From Pseudomonadota bacterium (GTDB lineage Bacteria; Myxococcota; Bradymonadia; UBA4248), in contig JAGACY010000089.1 in assembly GCA_017613855.1 (NCBI GenBank), positions 1-5,189 on the forward strand: DNA of 5,189 nt, given 5' to 3'. Below, piece by piece: positions 1 through 5,189 of this stretch; the stretch's first letter is position 1; each line of letters opens with the position of its first letter. The position numbers and the translations under genes were made by a program. Below the pieces are notes generated by a model. The model did not search any database, was not told where the DNA came from, and worked only from the letters and a program-made list of their open reading frames with translations.

Positions 1-930
1 CCAGGGTTATCGGCTGTCGCCCCACAGGATCGATTATCCGTCGGTTTTAAGCACTGTTTGCCATGCATAAAAGAACCATCCCGACAGCTGCATGCATATT
101 GGCTGCTGTTATCCGATGCCTGCCGGCAAATCAGCTCCCCATCACAACCCAGTTGTTTGTTCGAAATTGCCTGTTTAAGCGCTTCACAAGTATTGATGCC
201 GCACATTACCGGATTGCCGGGATCGATGCATACGCTTTCGGTATTGCCAAAAATGTCGATATACGCAGATTCTTCGATGCCAAGATTCAGGATTTCATCT
301 TTTAAGCAGGCGTCTTTACAGTCATTGGCAACGCATTTGGCGATTTCACCGGTTCGGTCACAATGCTGATTGGGTTTGCACACATTCTCACAACTGCCGC
401 AGTATTTGTTATCTGTGTTTAAATTGACGCAAATCGAGTTGCCATCTGCATCTATGCATGTCGTTTCCTGGCATGATTTTTCGCCGCAAACACCGTTGGC
501 ACATGTCGGTGAATCGCCGGTACACTTATTACCGCATTCCCCGCAATTGTTCGGATCATTGTCGATATCCGCACAAACGGGATTGCCGTCTTTAATACAT
601 ATCTTCTTGCGTTGGGTAACGTTTCCGCTTGAATCCGTTTCATCCTTGCACAAAGCCGCAGTAAATACGCATTTGCCCTCACTGCAGGTCCCGGTCACGC
701 CTTCATAAATCGTGCAATCCGTCTCGCAATTTCCGCAATGCTTCGGGTCACTCTTAAAATCCCCGCACCAGCCCTCGCATTTGTCCTGGGTGCAGGTGTT
801 ATCCTCGCCTTTTTTCGAATCGTCCGAACAGCTACAAAAGAGGGTAGCCGCAATCAAAATGGGGAAAACGCGCAGAATACGATGGGACGATTTATGTAGG
901 TGCGTGTAGGGGGGGGGTAAGTGTGGTCAT
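1..930 (-). CDS. Cysteine-rich secreted lipoprotein with Stig1-like repeats; 5' part only, frame broken by a C9 run
   Basis: The minus strand is open from the left edge to about 927 with no stop in the main frame. Translation gives a basic N-terminus, a hydrophobic core (RVFPILIAATLF) and CSCSDD, which looks like a signal peptide with a lipoprotein cysteine at about residue 34 (FCSC, an imperfect lipobox). A cysteine-dense ectodomain follows, with repeats such as DPKHCGNCETDC, DPNNCGECGNKC and DNKYCGSCENVC. This spacing matches Stig1-type repeats seen in envelope proteins of Myxococcota-like bacteria; the function is unknown. The only good start is ATG at 928-930, preceded by AAAGGA 9 nt upstream, but it is one base out of frame with the body because of a nine-C run at 909-917. 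Eight C would give MTTLTPPYTHLHKSSHRILR leading directly into the signal core. CTG at codon 19 of that frame could also start a signal peptide, but it has no SD. The body reads cleanly for about 300 codons, so recent or reversible inactivation, or a base-count error, fits better than long decay. Confidence 0.8.
909..917 (-). repeat. C9 homopolymer tract in the signal-peptide region
   Basis: Nine consecutive C on the coding (minus) strand lie 13 nt inside the lipoprotein gene's ATG. The start and body are in frame only if the count is 2 modulo 3 (8 or 11), so the count seen here is an OFF state. Long C/G runs at the 5' end of surface-protein genes are the classic substrate for slipped-strand phase variation. 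They are also a common site of sequencing error. Confidence 0.85.
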
Positions 931-939
931 GCTGATATT

Positions 940-945
940 TCCTTT
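940..945 (-). promoter_or_regulatory. Ribosome binding site of the lipoprotein gene
   Basis: AAAGGA on the minus strand sits 9 nt before ATG at 930. It is the reason for choosing that ATG even though it is out of frame with the downstream body in this copy. Confidence 0.7.
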
Positions 946-954
946 AAATGTGAT

Positions 955-1002
955 GCGCGCCTGCTGCGCGCTGGGTGTTATGGTGTAACGCCTCGTGGGC
1001 GT
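955..1002 (-). other. Structured 5' leader of the lipoprotein mRNA
   Basis: Between the predicted promoter and the SD lie several inverted repeats. GCGCGC (955-960) pairs with GCGCGC (966-971) around a 5-nt loop. ACGCC (988-992) pairs with GGCGT (998-1002). The segment 986-992 can alternatively pair with 974-980, with one C-A mismatch in the mRNA. The last two pairings share bases and exclude each other, which would permit a conformational switch. The GC-rich hairpin ends about 10 nt before the SD. No known riboswitch family was recognised. Confidence 0.4.
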
Positions 1003-1059
1003 GAATGGATGGAATTGGGGGATAGGCGAGTGATTAGACCAATCGCCACAATGGGCATC

Positions 1060-1088
1060 ATTCTAGCACGGAATGGCTGGGGGTTCAA
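1060..1088 (-). promoter_or_regulatory. Predicted sigma70-type promoter for the lipoprotein gene
   Basis: On the minus strand TTGAAC (1083-1088) and TAGAAT (1060-1065) are separated by exactly 17 nt. The -10 matches the consensus at 5 of 6 positions and the -35 at 4 of 6. Transcription would start near 1053, leaving a leader of about 120 nt before the ATG at 930. Confidence 0.5.
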
Positions 1089-1224
1089 TTGGGATTAAAT
1101 GATTGCGCGTACCCAACATAGCAAATCACAATGTCATTTGGGGGTGATTCTCACAAGGTGTATTGCAAATCCACGCTCTCGGTGGCATGATAATAAGGGG
1201 GTTCATGGCTTAGCCAAATGGATG

Positions 1225-1229
1225 AGGAG
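1225..1229 (+). promoter_or_regulatory. Ribosome binding site of the antitoxin gene
   Basis: AGGAG ends 7 nt before ATG at 1237. This sets the start there rather than at an in-frame ATG 46 codons upstream (1099), which has no SD and adds residues of unrelated character. Confidence 0.75.
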
Positions 1230-1236
1230 AATAATC

Positions 1237-1497
1237 ATGGATGCTACGGTTCAAACGGTTCAGAATATGCTGAATGCACTGGATGCGGATGATTTTCGTA
1301 CAGCAATGCGATTTATACAGTTCTTGCAGGAAACGAAAAAAGAAAAGACCGCAGCCAGAAATCTGGCCGTATTCCATCAGCTTCAGAATATGTTCGAAGA
1401 CGATAAGGGCGGCTATACATCAGAAGAAGACATCATTCGCGATCTTGCACAATTTCGAAGGGAACGTATAAACCATGAAGATCATGCTGGACACTAA
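1237..1497 (+). CDS. Antitoxin of a PIN-domain toxin-antitoxin pair
   Basis: An 86-aa acidic, mainly helical protein beginning MDATVQTVQNMLNALDADDF. The N-terminal part (about 1-34) has a helical pattern ending in FIQFLQETKKEK. The C-terminal part contains FEDDKGGYTSEEDIIRDL followed by AQFRRER. This layout resembles small antitoxins found beside PIN toxins of the COG1569 type, where the C-terminal segment wraps the toxin and masks its active site. Family assignment is from recalled pattern and genomic context, not a search. A good SD precedes the start. The gene's last 23 bases overlap the toxin's first codons, the usual coupling in such operons. Antitoxin-toxin complexes commonly repress their own promoter. 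The gene appears intact although its toxin is not. Confidence 0.75.
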   Translation: MDATVQTVQNMLNALDADDFRTAMRFIQFLQETKKEKTAARNLAVFHQLQNMFEDDKGGYTSEEDIIRDLAQFRRERINHEDHAGH

Positions 1498-1869
1498 TGT
1501 TATCATATCCGAAATGTGTTCGGTGGTCATGCTCGCTCTCTGCTTGAATGGTTATTGCAATCTGATCATATAGTGTATGTTTCTGAATATGTGGATTCTG
1601 AACTTAAGGCAAAATTAGTTCAAAAATGGCCTGTTAAAGCAGATCGCGCTTACAACTTGTTTCACCAGCTAGATATTCAATTCGTCAATAGCACGAATGA
1701 AAAACTCGGTGAATTAAGGGATATAAAAGATATTCCCGTTTTAAGTGATGCCCGCTTTCATCATGTAGATATATTATTAACAGGTGATAAAGATTTTCTT
1801 GAATCGGATATTGATAATCCACTTATACTGTCGCCATCTATGATGATGGAATACTTTGGGTTATCGTAG
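1475..1869 (+). pseudogene. PIN-domain ribonuclease toxin, single-base frameshift near the N-terminus
   Basis: Translation from ATG 1475 gives MKIMLDTNVIISE, the canonical first strand of a PIN domain with its first catalytic aspartate (D6). The frame is then lost. It resumes one frame over from about 1516 as VFGGHARSLLEWLLQ and runs to TAG at 1869. One missing base near 1511-1515 explains this; restoring it gives about 131 aa, close to the normal length. The second part carries the other expected acidic residues: the Glu of SEYVDSELKAKL, the Asp of RDIKDIPVL, and two in LLTGDKDF. Intact PIN toxins are Mg2+-dependent RNases. AAGGGA 11 nt upstream is the likely SD, within the antitoxin gene. 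GTG at 1516 could start a 117-aa remnant, but it would lack D6 and the first strand and should be inactive. I see no slippery sequence suggesting programmed frameshifting. A read error is possible. Confidence 0.82.
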
Positions 1870-1942
1870 GCTCATACAGCCTTCCTCTTGGGATTGAACC
1901 TGCGTCGTGTAATTACGCCTCGCACTTTTATTGTTATTACAT

Positions 1943-1970
1943 TATAATCACTCACTGCGGATGATCCGCA
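1943..1970 (+). promoter_or_regulatory. Possible promoter -10 and palindromic operator upstream of the alcohol dehydrogenase
   Basis: A perfect TATAAT lies at 1943-1948, about 55 nt before the dehydrogenase start, but no good -35 box precedes it. Directly downstream is an inverted repeat, TGCGGA (1956-1961) and TCCGCA (1965-1970), with a 3-nt centre. It overlaps the expected transcription start and could bind a repressor or form a small leader hairpin. Confidence 0.35.
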
Positions 1971-2003
1971 TGCCTCAATTATAATCTCAAAGGAGTATTC
2001 AGC

Positions 2004-3182
2004 ATGCTTGGCAATTTTACCTATTCTAATCCCACCAGACTTCATTTTGGCAAAGATGCGCTCGATAAACTGAATGATGAACTGCCCAGATTTGGACAAA
2101 ATGTGCTGATTGTCTATGGCGGTGGATCTATTAAACGCACCGGTTTGTATAATATCGTTATTGATATATTGAAAAAACACAGCAAAAATATCTTCGAAGA
2201 CGCTGGTGTTATGCCCAATCCGACCACAGACAAACTCGCCGAAGGCATTGCGCGTGCTCGCGCGGGACATGTCGATTTTATTCTTGCCGTCGGCGGCGGT
2301 TCGGTCATCGATTATGCCAAAGCTCTGTCGGTTTCGGTTCATTGCAAGGACGATCCCTGGGAAAAATATTATATTCGATCTGAAAATGTCGATAATGCTA
2401 TTGTCCCTGTTGGATGTATTCTCACGATGGTCGGCACCGGATCCGAAATGAACGGCGGTTCGGTTATCACCAATCATCATGCGAACCTGAAGATTGGTCA
2501 TGTGTTTGGGGCAGATGTATTTCCGAAATTTGCCATACTCAACCCGGAACTGACATTTACCGTTCCGCAGTATCAGATGGTTGCTGGTATATTCGATATT
2601 ATGTCACACCTGCTCGAACAGTATTGCTCGGGTAATGATGATAATACAACCGATTATATCATCGAAGGTTTGTTGAAATCATTGATACACAGTGCCCGCA
2701 TCGCTGTTAAAAATCCGCAGGATTATGAAGCGCGAAGCAACATCATGTGGGCATCGACATGGGCGCTCAATACCCTTTGTAAAAAAGGATAATCCGAGGA
2801 TTGGATGGTACACATGATTGGTCATGCCATCGGCGCATTTACCAATGCTACCCACGGAATGACGCTCGCGGCTGTATCGCTGCCTTATTATCGGCTCATT
2901 ATGAAAGACGGTCTGGCTAAGTTCAAACGCTATGCCACGCATGTCTGGGATGTTCCTGCCGAGGGCAAAACCGACGAACAAATCGCATGTGAAGGCCTCG
3001 ACCGAATGGAAGATTTCATGCGCGAAATCGGCGTCGTCCTGAATGCCAAAGAACTTGGCGTCACTGAGGAAATGCTCGATGGTATTGCCGATGCGACATT
3101 CATTCTCAAAGGCGGCTATCGCGTGCTCACACGCGACGAAGTGATTCATATTATCAGAGAATCTATGAATATTTCTCATTAA
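2004..3182 (+). pseudogene. Iron-containing alcohol dehydrogenase (butanol dehydrogenase type), interrupted by an in-frame TAA
   Basis: The frame spans 392 codons, the usual family length, but TAA at 2790-2792 stops it at codon 263 (KKG*SEDWMVHMIGH). Both sides lie in the same frame, so this is a nonsense change; a single A-to-T change from AAA (Lys) would explain it. The N-terminal part has the NAD(P)-binding loop GGGSVIDYAK (97-106) and GTGSEMNGGSVIT (144-156). The metal ligands appear complete: D198 and H202 in GIFDIMSHLLEQY, then H270 and H284 in the MVHMIGH...NATHGMTLA segment, with the conserved H274 nearby. These enzymes reduce aldehydes to alcohols with NAD(P)H in the cytoplasm. The SD is AAAGGAG, 8 nt before the ATG. 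ATG 2805 has GAGG 5 nt upstream and could restart translation of the last 125 residues. The break separates the two ligand pairs, so neither half should bind metal properly alone. No other gene appears to share this transcript. Confidence 0.88.
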
Positions 3183-3190
3183 TCTATTTG

Positions 3191-3266
3191 CCGCGCTATC
3201 GGCGTTGCCGATATGCACGGCGCTTCGGGCTTGCTCGCCAGAGAGACGTTCGAGCGAACGTCTCTA
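3191..3266. repeat. Hairpin-rich intergenic palindromic element (copy A)
   Basis: It follows the dehydrogenase stop by 8 nt. It contains TATCGGC (3197-3203) paired with GCCGATA (3207-3213) across GTT, and a perfect 10-bp stem AGAGACGTTC (3242-3251) / GAACGTCTCT (3256-3265) with a 4-nt loop. Between them is GGGCTTGCTCGCCA, whose complement TGGCGAGCAAGCCC closely resembles TGGCGAGTAGCCC at 5071-5083. No T-run follows either stem, so it is not a classic intrinsic terminator, although it may end or stabilise the upstream transcript. It may be a REP-like or non-autonomous MITE-like element. Confidence 0.5.
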
Positions 3267-3337
3267 CAGGCTCGCTACGCATTATGCTAAAGGAATATGT
3301 AATGCGTGACCAATAGGAATGATGTCAAATTCATATT

Positions 3338-3346
3338 TGATATATT
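3338..3346 (+). promoter_or_regulatory. Extended -10 promoter for the three-gene cluster
   Basis: TGATATATT (TGn followed by TATATT) matches an extended -10 element, which can work without a strong -35; none is seen. Transcription would start near 3353, immediately ahead of the SD-like AGGGTG that precedes ATG 3371. Confidence 0.35.
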
Positions 3347-3370
3347 CACAAAATGAAACAGGGTGTTTAT

Positions 3371-4216
3371 ATGATCTCGGAAATTGCGGTTTATAAAGGC
3401 AAAGAATACGATGCAACGATATTGACGGATGACGTCTGTCTTAGGAGCAAATCCAGTGAAGACCTTCATGATGGTTTTGCATTCGAGAATGGCGTGTATT
3501 GTAAAAAAGTTCCTATTTCAGAGATTGAGGCCGCCTACAGAATTGAAAAATACGCTATCATCGATGGGATTAGATGCTCAATTCTGGGTGAAACGGCTAA
3601 TGAAGTGACTGTGATCTTCGAGAATGTTTCTGATGATTCAATGCGTTATTATGGGTTATACGAAGCTTATGACCGTGGAATGTATAAGAAGACATACCCA
3701 AAGTTCGGAATGGATTATGAAATCGTGCGAAAAGAGTATGATCTCAAGACGCATCATTTGAAACAGACAGAGCCTGAACGAAAAATCGTTTACTGTGATG
3801 GGGCTGGTCAATTATCTGATAAGCACGATTCAAAAGCAGTCGTTCGCAATACGGATAGCATGACAGAGAATGTGGCCAGATTCATTTTACAAAAGAGTAC
3901 AGCCAATATTACTTTTTTTAGAATGAATTATGAGGAATGGTTTAAATTTGATATTAAGATACGATCTGATGGCAATGATAAAACCTATTGTGGGTCAGTT
4001 GGCGTTGTTTCGAATTCGAAGCATGATATCGTTCTTGTAAATTGCAATGCCAACGAATTAATGAATATTATTTTTAGGATGAGCGGGCGAGTGTTGAGTT
4101 ATGAGGAGTTCAACATGATTCTTCAATATGCAAAGCAAAATAATTATTTATCTGATAAAGCAGCCAACAAATGCTTTAAAAAGGCTTATCAGATGAGAGC
4201 ATCTCTGGGTAAGTGA
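3371..4216 (+). CDS. Protein of unknown function with an internal tandem duplication (possible immunity or accessory protein)
   Basis: A 281-aa soluble protein starting MISEIAVYKGKEYDAT; no family recognised. ATG 3371 is preferred over ATG 3353 because AGGGTG lies about 5 nt before it, whereas 3353 has no SD and sits at the predicted transcription start. Residues about 4-61 and 62-123 look like two diverged copies of one module. Each begins with a short strand (IAVYKGKEYD versus YAIIDGIRCS), has a Gly-Val/Met-Tyr-Lys segment (GVYCKKVP versus GMYKKTYP), and ends in a Tyr/Glu-rich helix (AAYRIEKY versus YEIVRKEYD). The remainder (about 135-281) is a separate domain with a strand-rich stretch (HDIVLVNCNANELMNIIF) and a lysine-rich helical C-terminus. 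There is no signal peptide or membrane span. The composition is more AT-rich than the dehydrogenase, which is compatible with acquisition. Small proteins of this kind often neutralise polymorphic toxins, but no toxin gene is visible here, so that role is a guess. Confidence 0.75.
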   Translation: MISEIAVYKGKEYDATILTDDVCLRSKSSEDLHDGFAFENGVYCKKVPISEIEAAYRIEKYAIIDGIRCSILGETANEVTVIFENVSDDSMRYYGLYEAYDRGMYKKTYPKFGMDYEIVRKEYDLKTHHLKQTEPERKIVYCDGAGQLSDKHDSKAVVRNTDSMTENVARFILQKSTANITFFRMNYEEWFKFDIKIRSDGNDKTYCGSVGVVSNSKHDIVLVNCNANELMNIIFRMSGRVLSYEEFNMILQYAKQNNYLSDKAANKCFKKAYQMRASLGK

Positions 4217-4284
4217 TGAGAAAGGAATATTTGTACTATATTATTGGCGTTGTTTTCGTCGTAGGTGAAGACTACAAATCATAG
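4216..4284 (+). CDS. 22-codon hydrophobic micro-ORF, translationally coupled to the gene upstream
   Basis: ATG at 4216-4218 overlaps the TGA of the preceding gene by one base (TGATG), a typical coupling arrangement. The peptide begins MRKEYLYYIIGVVFVVG and ends EDYKS: two positive residues, about 12 hydrophobic residues, then an acidic tail. This is the shape of a minimal single-span membrane peptide with its C-terminus outside, although the span is short. An alternative TTG start at 4231 follows AAAGGA with 4-nt spacing and would give 17 aa. Beyond the TAG stop the same frame stays open for 11 codons and ends in TGA overlapping the next gene's ATG (ATGA at 4317-4320). A 34-aa protein filling the gap may therefore have been cut by the TAG. 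Function is unknown, and chance occurrence cannot be excluded at this length. Confidence 0.35.
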   Translation: MRKEYLYYIIGVVFVVGEDYKS

Positions 4285-4316
4285 CATAAAGCGAATAACA
4301 GGAGCATAGAACAATC

Positions 4317-5024
4317 ATGAGTCTGCTAAACCATGTATTTAACAATGAGTATGCCATCGAGCTTCGTGCGTGGGGTGGCGGTACGCTCTGCGATGAAGAG
4401 TTCAGAAACTTTGATACTTTTGTACAACTCTGTGCGAAATATAAGCAGGAATATATGGATACACCATCCAGCGTGTCGCTGTTCATCGAAGATACTCTGG
4501 CATACGGTCTGGATTATGGCTTTACGGAAATTGCCCCTGGATATTTGGAGCAGATTGAGACGCTGAAAGAACTCATTCTTCCCAATTCCATCACACATAT
4601 AGAAATGACGCCCAAGCTGGAGCAGATTTTTAAAAAGAATCGAACGATGATTCGCGGTTCGTTCGACTCATTTGCGGAACTGTTTGCGCACGAACATGGG
4701 CTTCGTTACCGGCCAGTCGATTTTGAATTTGCTAAGAGTTACTATGAATACGCGCACGAAGCTTCATGGGCAATCCTGAAATTCCGTCGCAATGGCAGTG
4801 CTTATATTAAGGAATCTGTGAGTTCGCCGGGGAGTTCTGCCGGCAATTGCTTCGGCATGGACTGGACCTATGATCTGCCCCATAACTTCTATAAAACGAT
4901 GACAGTCGAGCAAATTGCAGGTTTAACGCACGGATTGTACAAAACAACGCTGGAAAGCGGAATCCTTGCCGATTTTTTGGAAAAGACCAAAACGCACGAT
5001 ATATTCTGGGGGAAGAATGAATAG
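4317..5024 (+). CDS. Protein of unknown function, 235 aa
   Basis: A complete soluble protein beginning MSLLNHVFNNEYAIELRAWG; I do not recognise its family. CAGGAG lies 12 nt before the ATG, a rather long spacing. No signal peptide or membrane span is visible. The N-terminal third has GGGTLCDEEFRNFDTF (20-35) and helical segments. Residues about 79-97 (QIETLKELILPNSITHIEM) resemble one unit of a BspA-like leucine-rich repeat, but no array follows. The C-terminal part contains a conserved-looking loop, SSPGSSAGNCFG (169-180), and a helical end with MTVEQIAGLTHGLYKTTLE. It is third in the unidirectional cluster, 32 nt after the micro-ORF stop, so it is probably cotranscribed and perhaps translationally linked. 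An immunity or accessory role is possible by context only. The coding frame is intact, unlike several neighbours. Confidence 0.72.
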   Translation: MSLLNHVFNNEYAIELRAWGGGTLCDEEFRNFDTFVQLCAKYKQEYMDTPSSVSLFIEDTLAYGLDYGFTEIAPGYLEQIETLKELILPNSITHIEMTPKLEQIFKKNRTMIRGSFDSFAELFAHEHGLRYRPVDFEFAKSYYEYAHEASWAILKFRRNGSAYIKESVSSPGSSAGNCFGMDWTYDLPHNFYKTMTVEQIAGLTHGLYKTTLESGILADFLEKTKTHDIFWGKNE

Positions 5025-5050
5025 GAAGGGGAGTTGCTATTCAGCCGCCC

Positions 5051-5107
5051 TATGAACGCCGTAGGCGTTCTGGCGAGTAGCCCTCGGTTGGCACGCAGTG
5101 CCTACCG
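5051..5107. repeat. Hairpin-rich intergenic palindromic element (copy B), interrupted or bounded by the intron
   Basis: The first stem is GAACGCC (5054-5060) / GGCGTTC (5064-5070) with a GTA loop. TGGCGAGTAGCCC (5071-5083) follows. The second stem spans 5085-5107: CGGT-T-GGCAC, a 3-nt loop GCA, GTGCC-T-ACCG (9 bp with one T-T mismatch). The order stem, TGGCGAG-AGCCC core, stem is the same as in 3191-3266 read on the other strand. The second stem ends one base before the group II intron. Confidence 0.5.
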
Positions 5108-5108
5108 G

Positions 5109-5189
5109 GTGTGCCCGGCATGGGCAGCAGCTTGGAGGTGCAAGTCCTCCGTGAACCCTAGTCGCGGGAATCACTAGCCAAGACCAAGG
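5109..5189 (+). mobile_element. Group II intron, 5' end (start of domain I); continues beyond the window
   Basis: It starts with GTGTG, the conserved group II 5' splice-site sequence, followed by CCCGGCATGGG. As I recall, the first 16 bases equal those of the Oceanobacillus iheyensis class IIC intron. Typical domain I elements follow: a GGAGG/CCTCC hairpin (5136-5140 with 5146-5150) around TGCAA-GT, and CTAGCCAAGACCAAGG at the right edge, matching the usual TAGCC...CAAGG segment. Group II introns are self-splicing ribozymes that move by retrohoming, using an intron-encoded reverse transcriptase/maturase. That gene would lie beyond the right edge on this strand. Insertion just past a palindrome (5085-5107) suits class C, but class B introns share similar 5' sequences, so the class is not settled. 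Confidence 0.85.

Larger units (their letters stand above)
931..1236. other. Divergent intergenic region between lipoprotein gene and toxin-antitoxin pair
   Basis: About 300 bases without a supported gene. The left half holds the leader and promoter of the minus-strand lipoprotein gene. The right half should hold the toxin-antitoxin promoter, but I find no convincing pair of boxes. TTGCAA (1163-1168) and GATAAT (1189-1194) are 20 nt apart, longer than ideal. A short inverted repeat, CCAC (1171-1174) with GTGG (1182-1185), lies between them and could be an operator half-site pair. Confidence 0.5.

Noticed and set aside
58..909. Plus-strand open frames of 65-112 codons opposite the lipoprotein gene
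   Set aside because: The minus frame is continuous, carries regular cysteine repeats and a signal peptide, and explains the region. The plus frames are short and without motifs.
1099..1236. 46-codon upstream extension of the antitoxin
   Set aside because: ATG 1099 has no SD, while ATG 1237 has AGGAG at 7 nt. The extension has none of the antitoxin's character.
1507..1520. Programmed ribosomal frameshift in the PIN toxin
   Set aside because: There is no X XXY YYZ heptamer or similar slippery sequence and no clear downstream structure. A plain one-base loss is simpler.
1868..1882. AGGCT/AGCCT hairpin at the toxin stop as a terminator
   Set aside because: Only a 5-bp stem and no T-run beyond a short pyrimidine stretch.
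1980..1985. Second TATAAT upstream of the dehydrogenase as a -10 box
   Set aside because: It would start transcription within or after the SD at 1989-1995, leaving no usable leader.
1872..2501. 209-codon minus-strand open frame opposite the dehydrogenase
   Set aside because: It is antisense to a gene with clear family motifs. Its translation shows no recognisable motif and its start has no convincing SD.
2679..3218. 179-codon minus-strand open frame opposite the dehydrogenase C-terminal part
   Set aside because: A shadow of the coding strand; the plus frame holds the metal-ligand histidines.
3191..3290. CRISPR or rho-independent terminator at the palindromes after the dehydrogenase
   Set aside because: There are no repeated units with spacers, and no T-run after either stem.

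Overview
The window looks like accessory DNA from an uncultured, probably anaerobic bacterium of moderate GC content. The best taxonomic hint is the left-edge gene. It encodes a secreted lipoprotein full of DPxxCGxCGxxC-type cysteine motifs (Stig1-like repeats), a style common in Myxococcota/Bradymonadia-type 'deltaproteobacteria'. An iron-dependent alcohol dehydrogenase of the butanol-dehydrogenase type suits a fermentative lifestyle. The taxonomic reading is inference only.

Layout. (1) 1-930, minus strand: 5' part of the cysteine-rich lipoprotein gene, running off the left edge. It has a good Shine-Dalgarno (SD) sequence, a sigma70-type promoter (about 1060-1088) and a hairpin-rich leader. 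Its reading frame is broken by a run of nine C (909-917) just inside the start; a run of eight would restore it. (2) 1237-1869, plus strand: a type II toxin-antitoxin pair. The 86-aa antitoxin is intact, while the overlapping PIN-domain toxin has lost one base near codon 13-14. (3) 2004-3182, plus strand: an iron-containing alcohol dehydrogenase with all expected metal ligands but an in-frame TAA at codon 263. (4) 3371-5024, plus strand: a tight cluster of three genes I do not recognise. These are a 281-aa protein with an internal duplication, a 22-codon hydrophobic micro-ORF starting on the stop of the first (TGATG), and a 235-aa protein. Their small size, arrangement and composition recall immunity or accessory gene clusters, but that is not shown. 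(5) 5109-5189: the 5' end of a group II intron starting GTGTGCCCGGCATGGG, inserted 1 nt beyond an imperfect palindrome. The rest of the intron, including any reverse transcriptase gene, lies beyond the right edge.

Two hairpin-rich intergenic stretches (about 3191-3266 and 5051-5107) share the same architecture in opposite orientation and may be copies of one dispersed palindromic repeat family.

The most notable overall signal is the run of apparent lesions: a C9 frameshift, a toxin frameshift, a dehydrogenase nonsense codon, and a TAG in the small ORF. They may reflect phase variation plus gene decay in a mobile region, or errors in a draft assembly. Raw reads and related genomes would separate these. 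No tRNA, rRNA or CRISPR array was seen.
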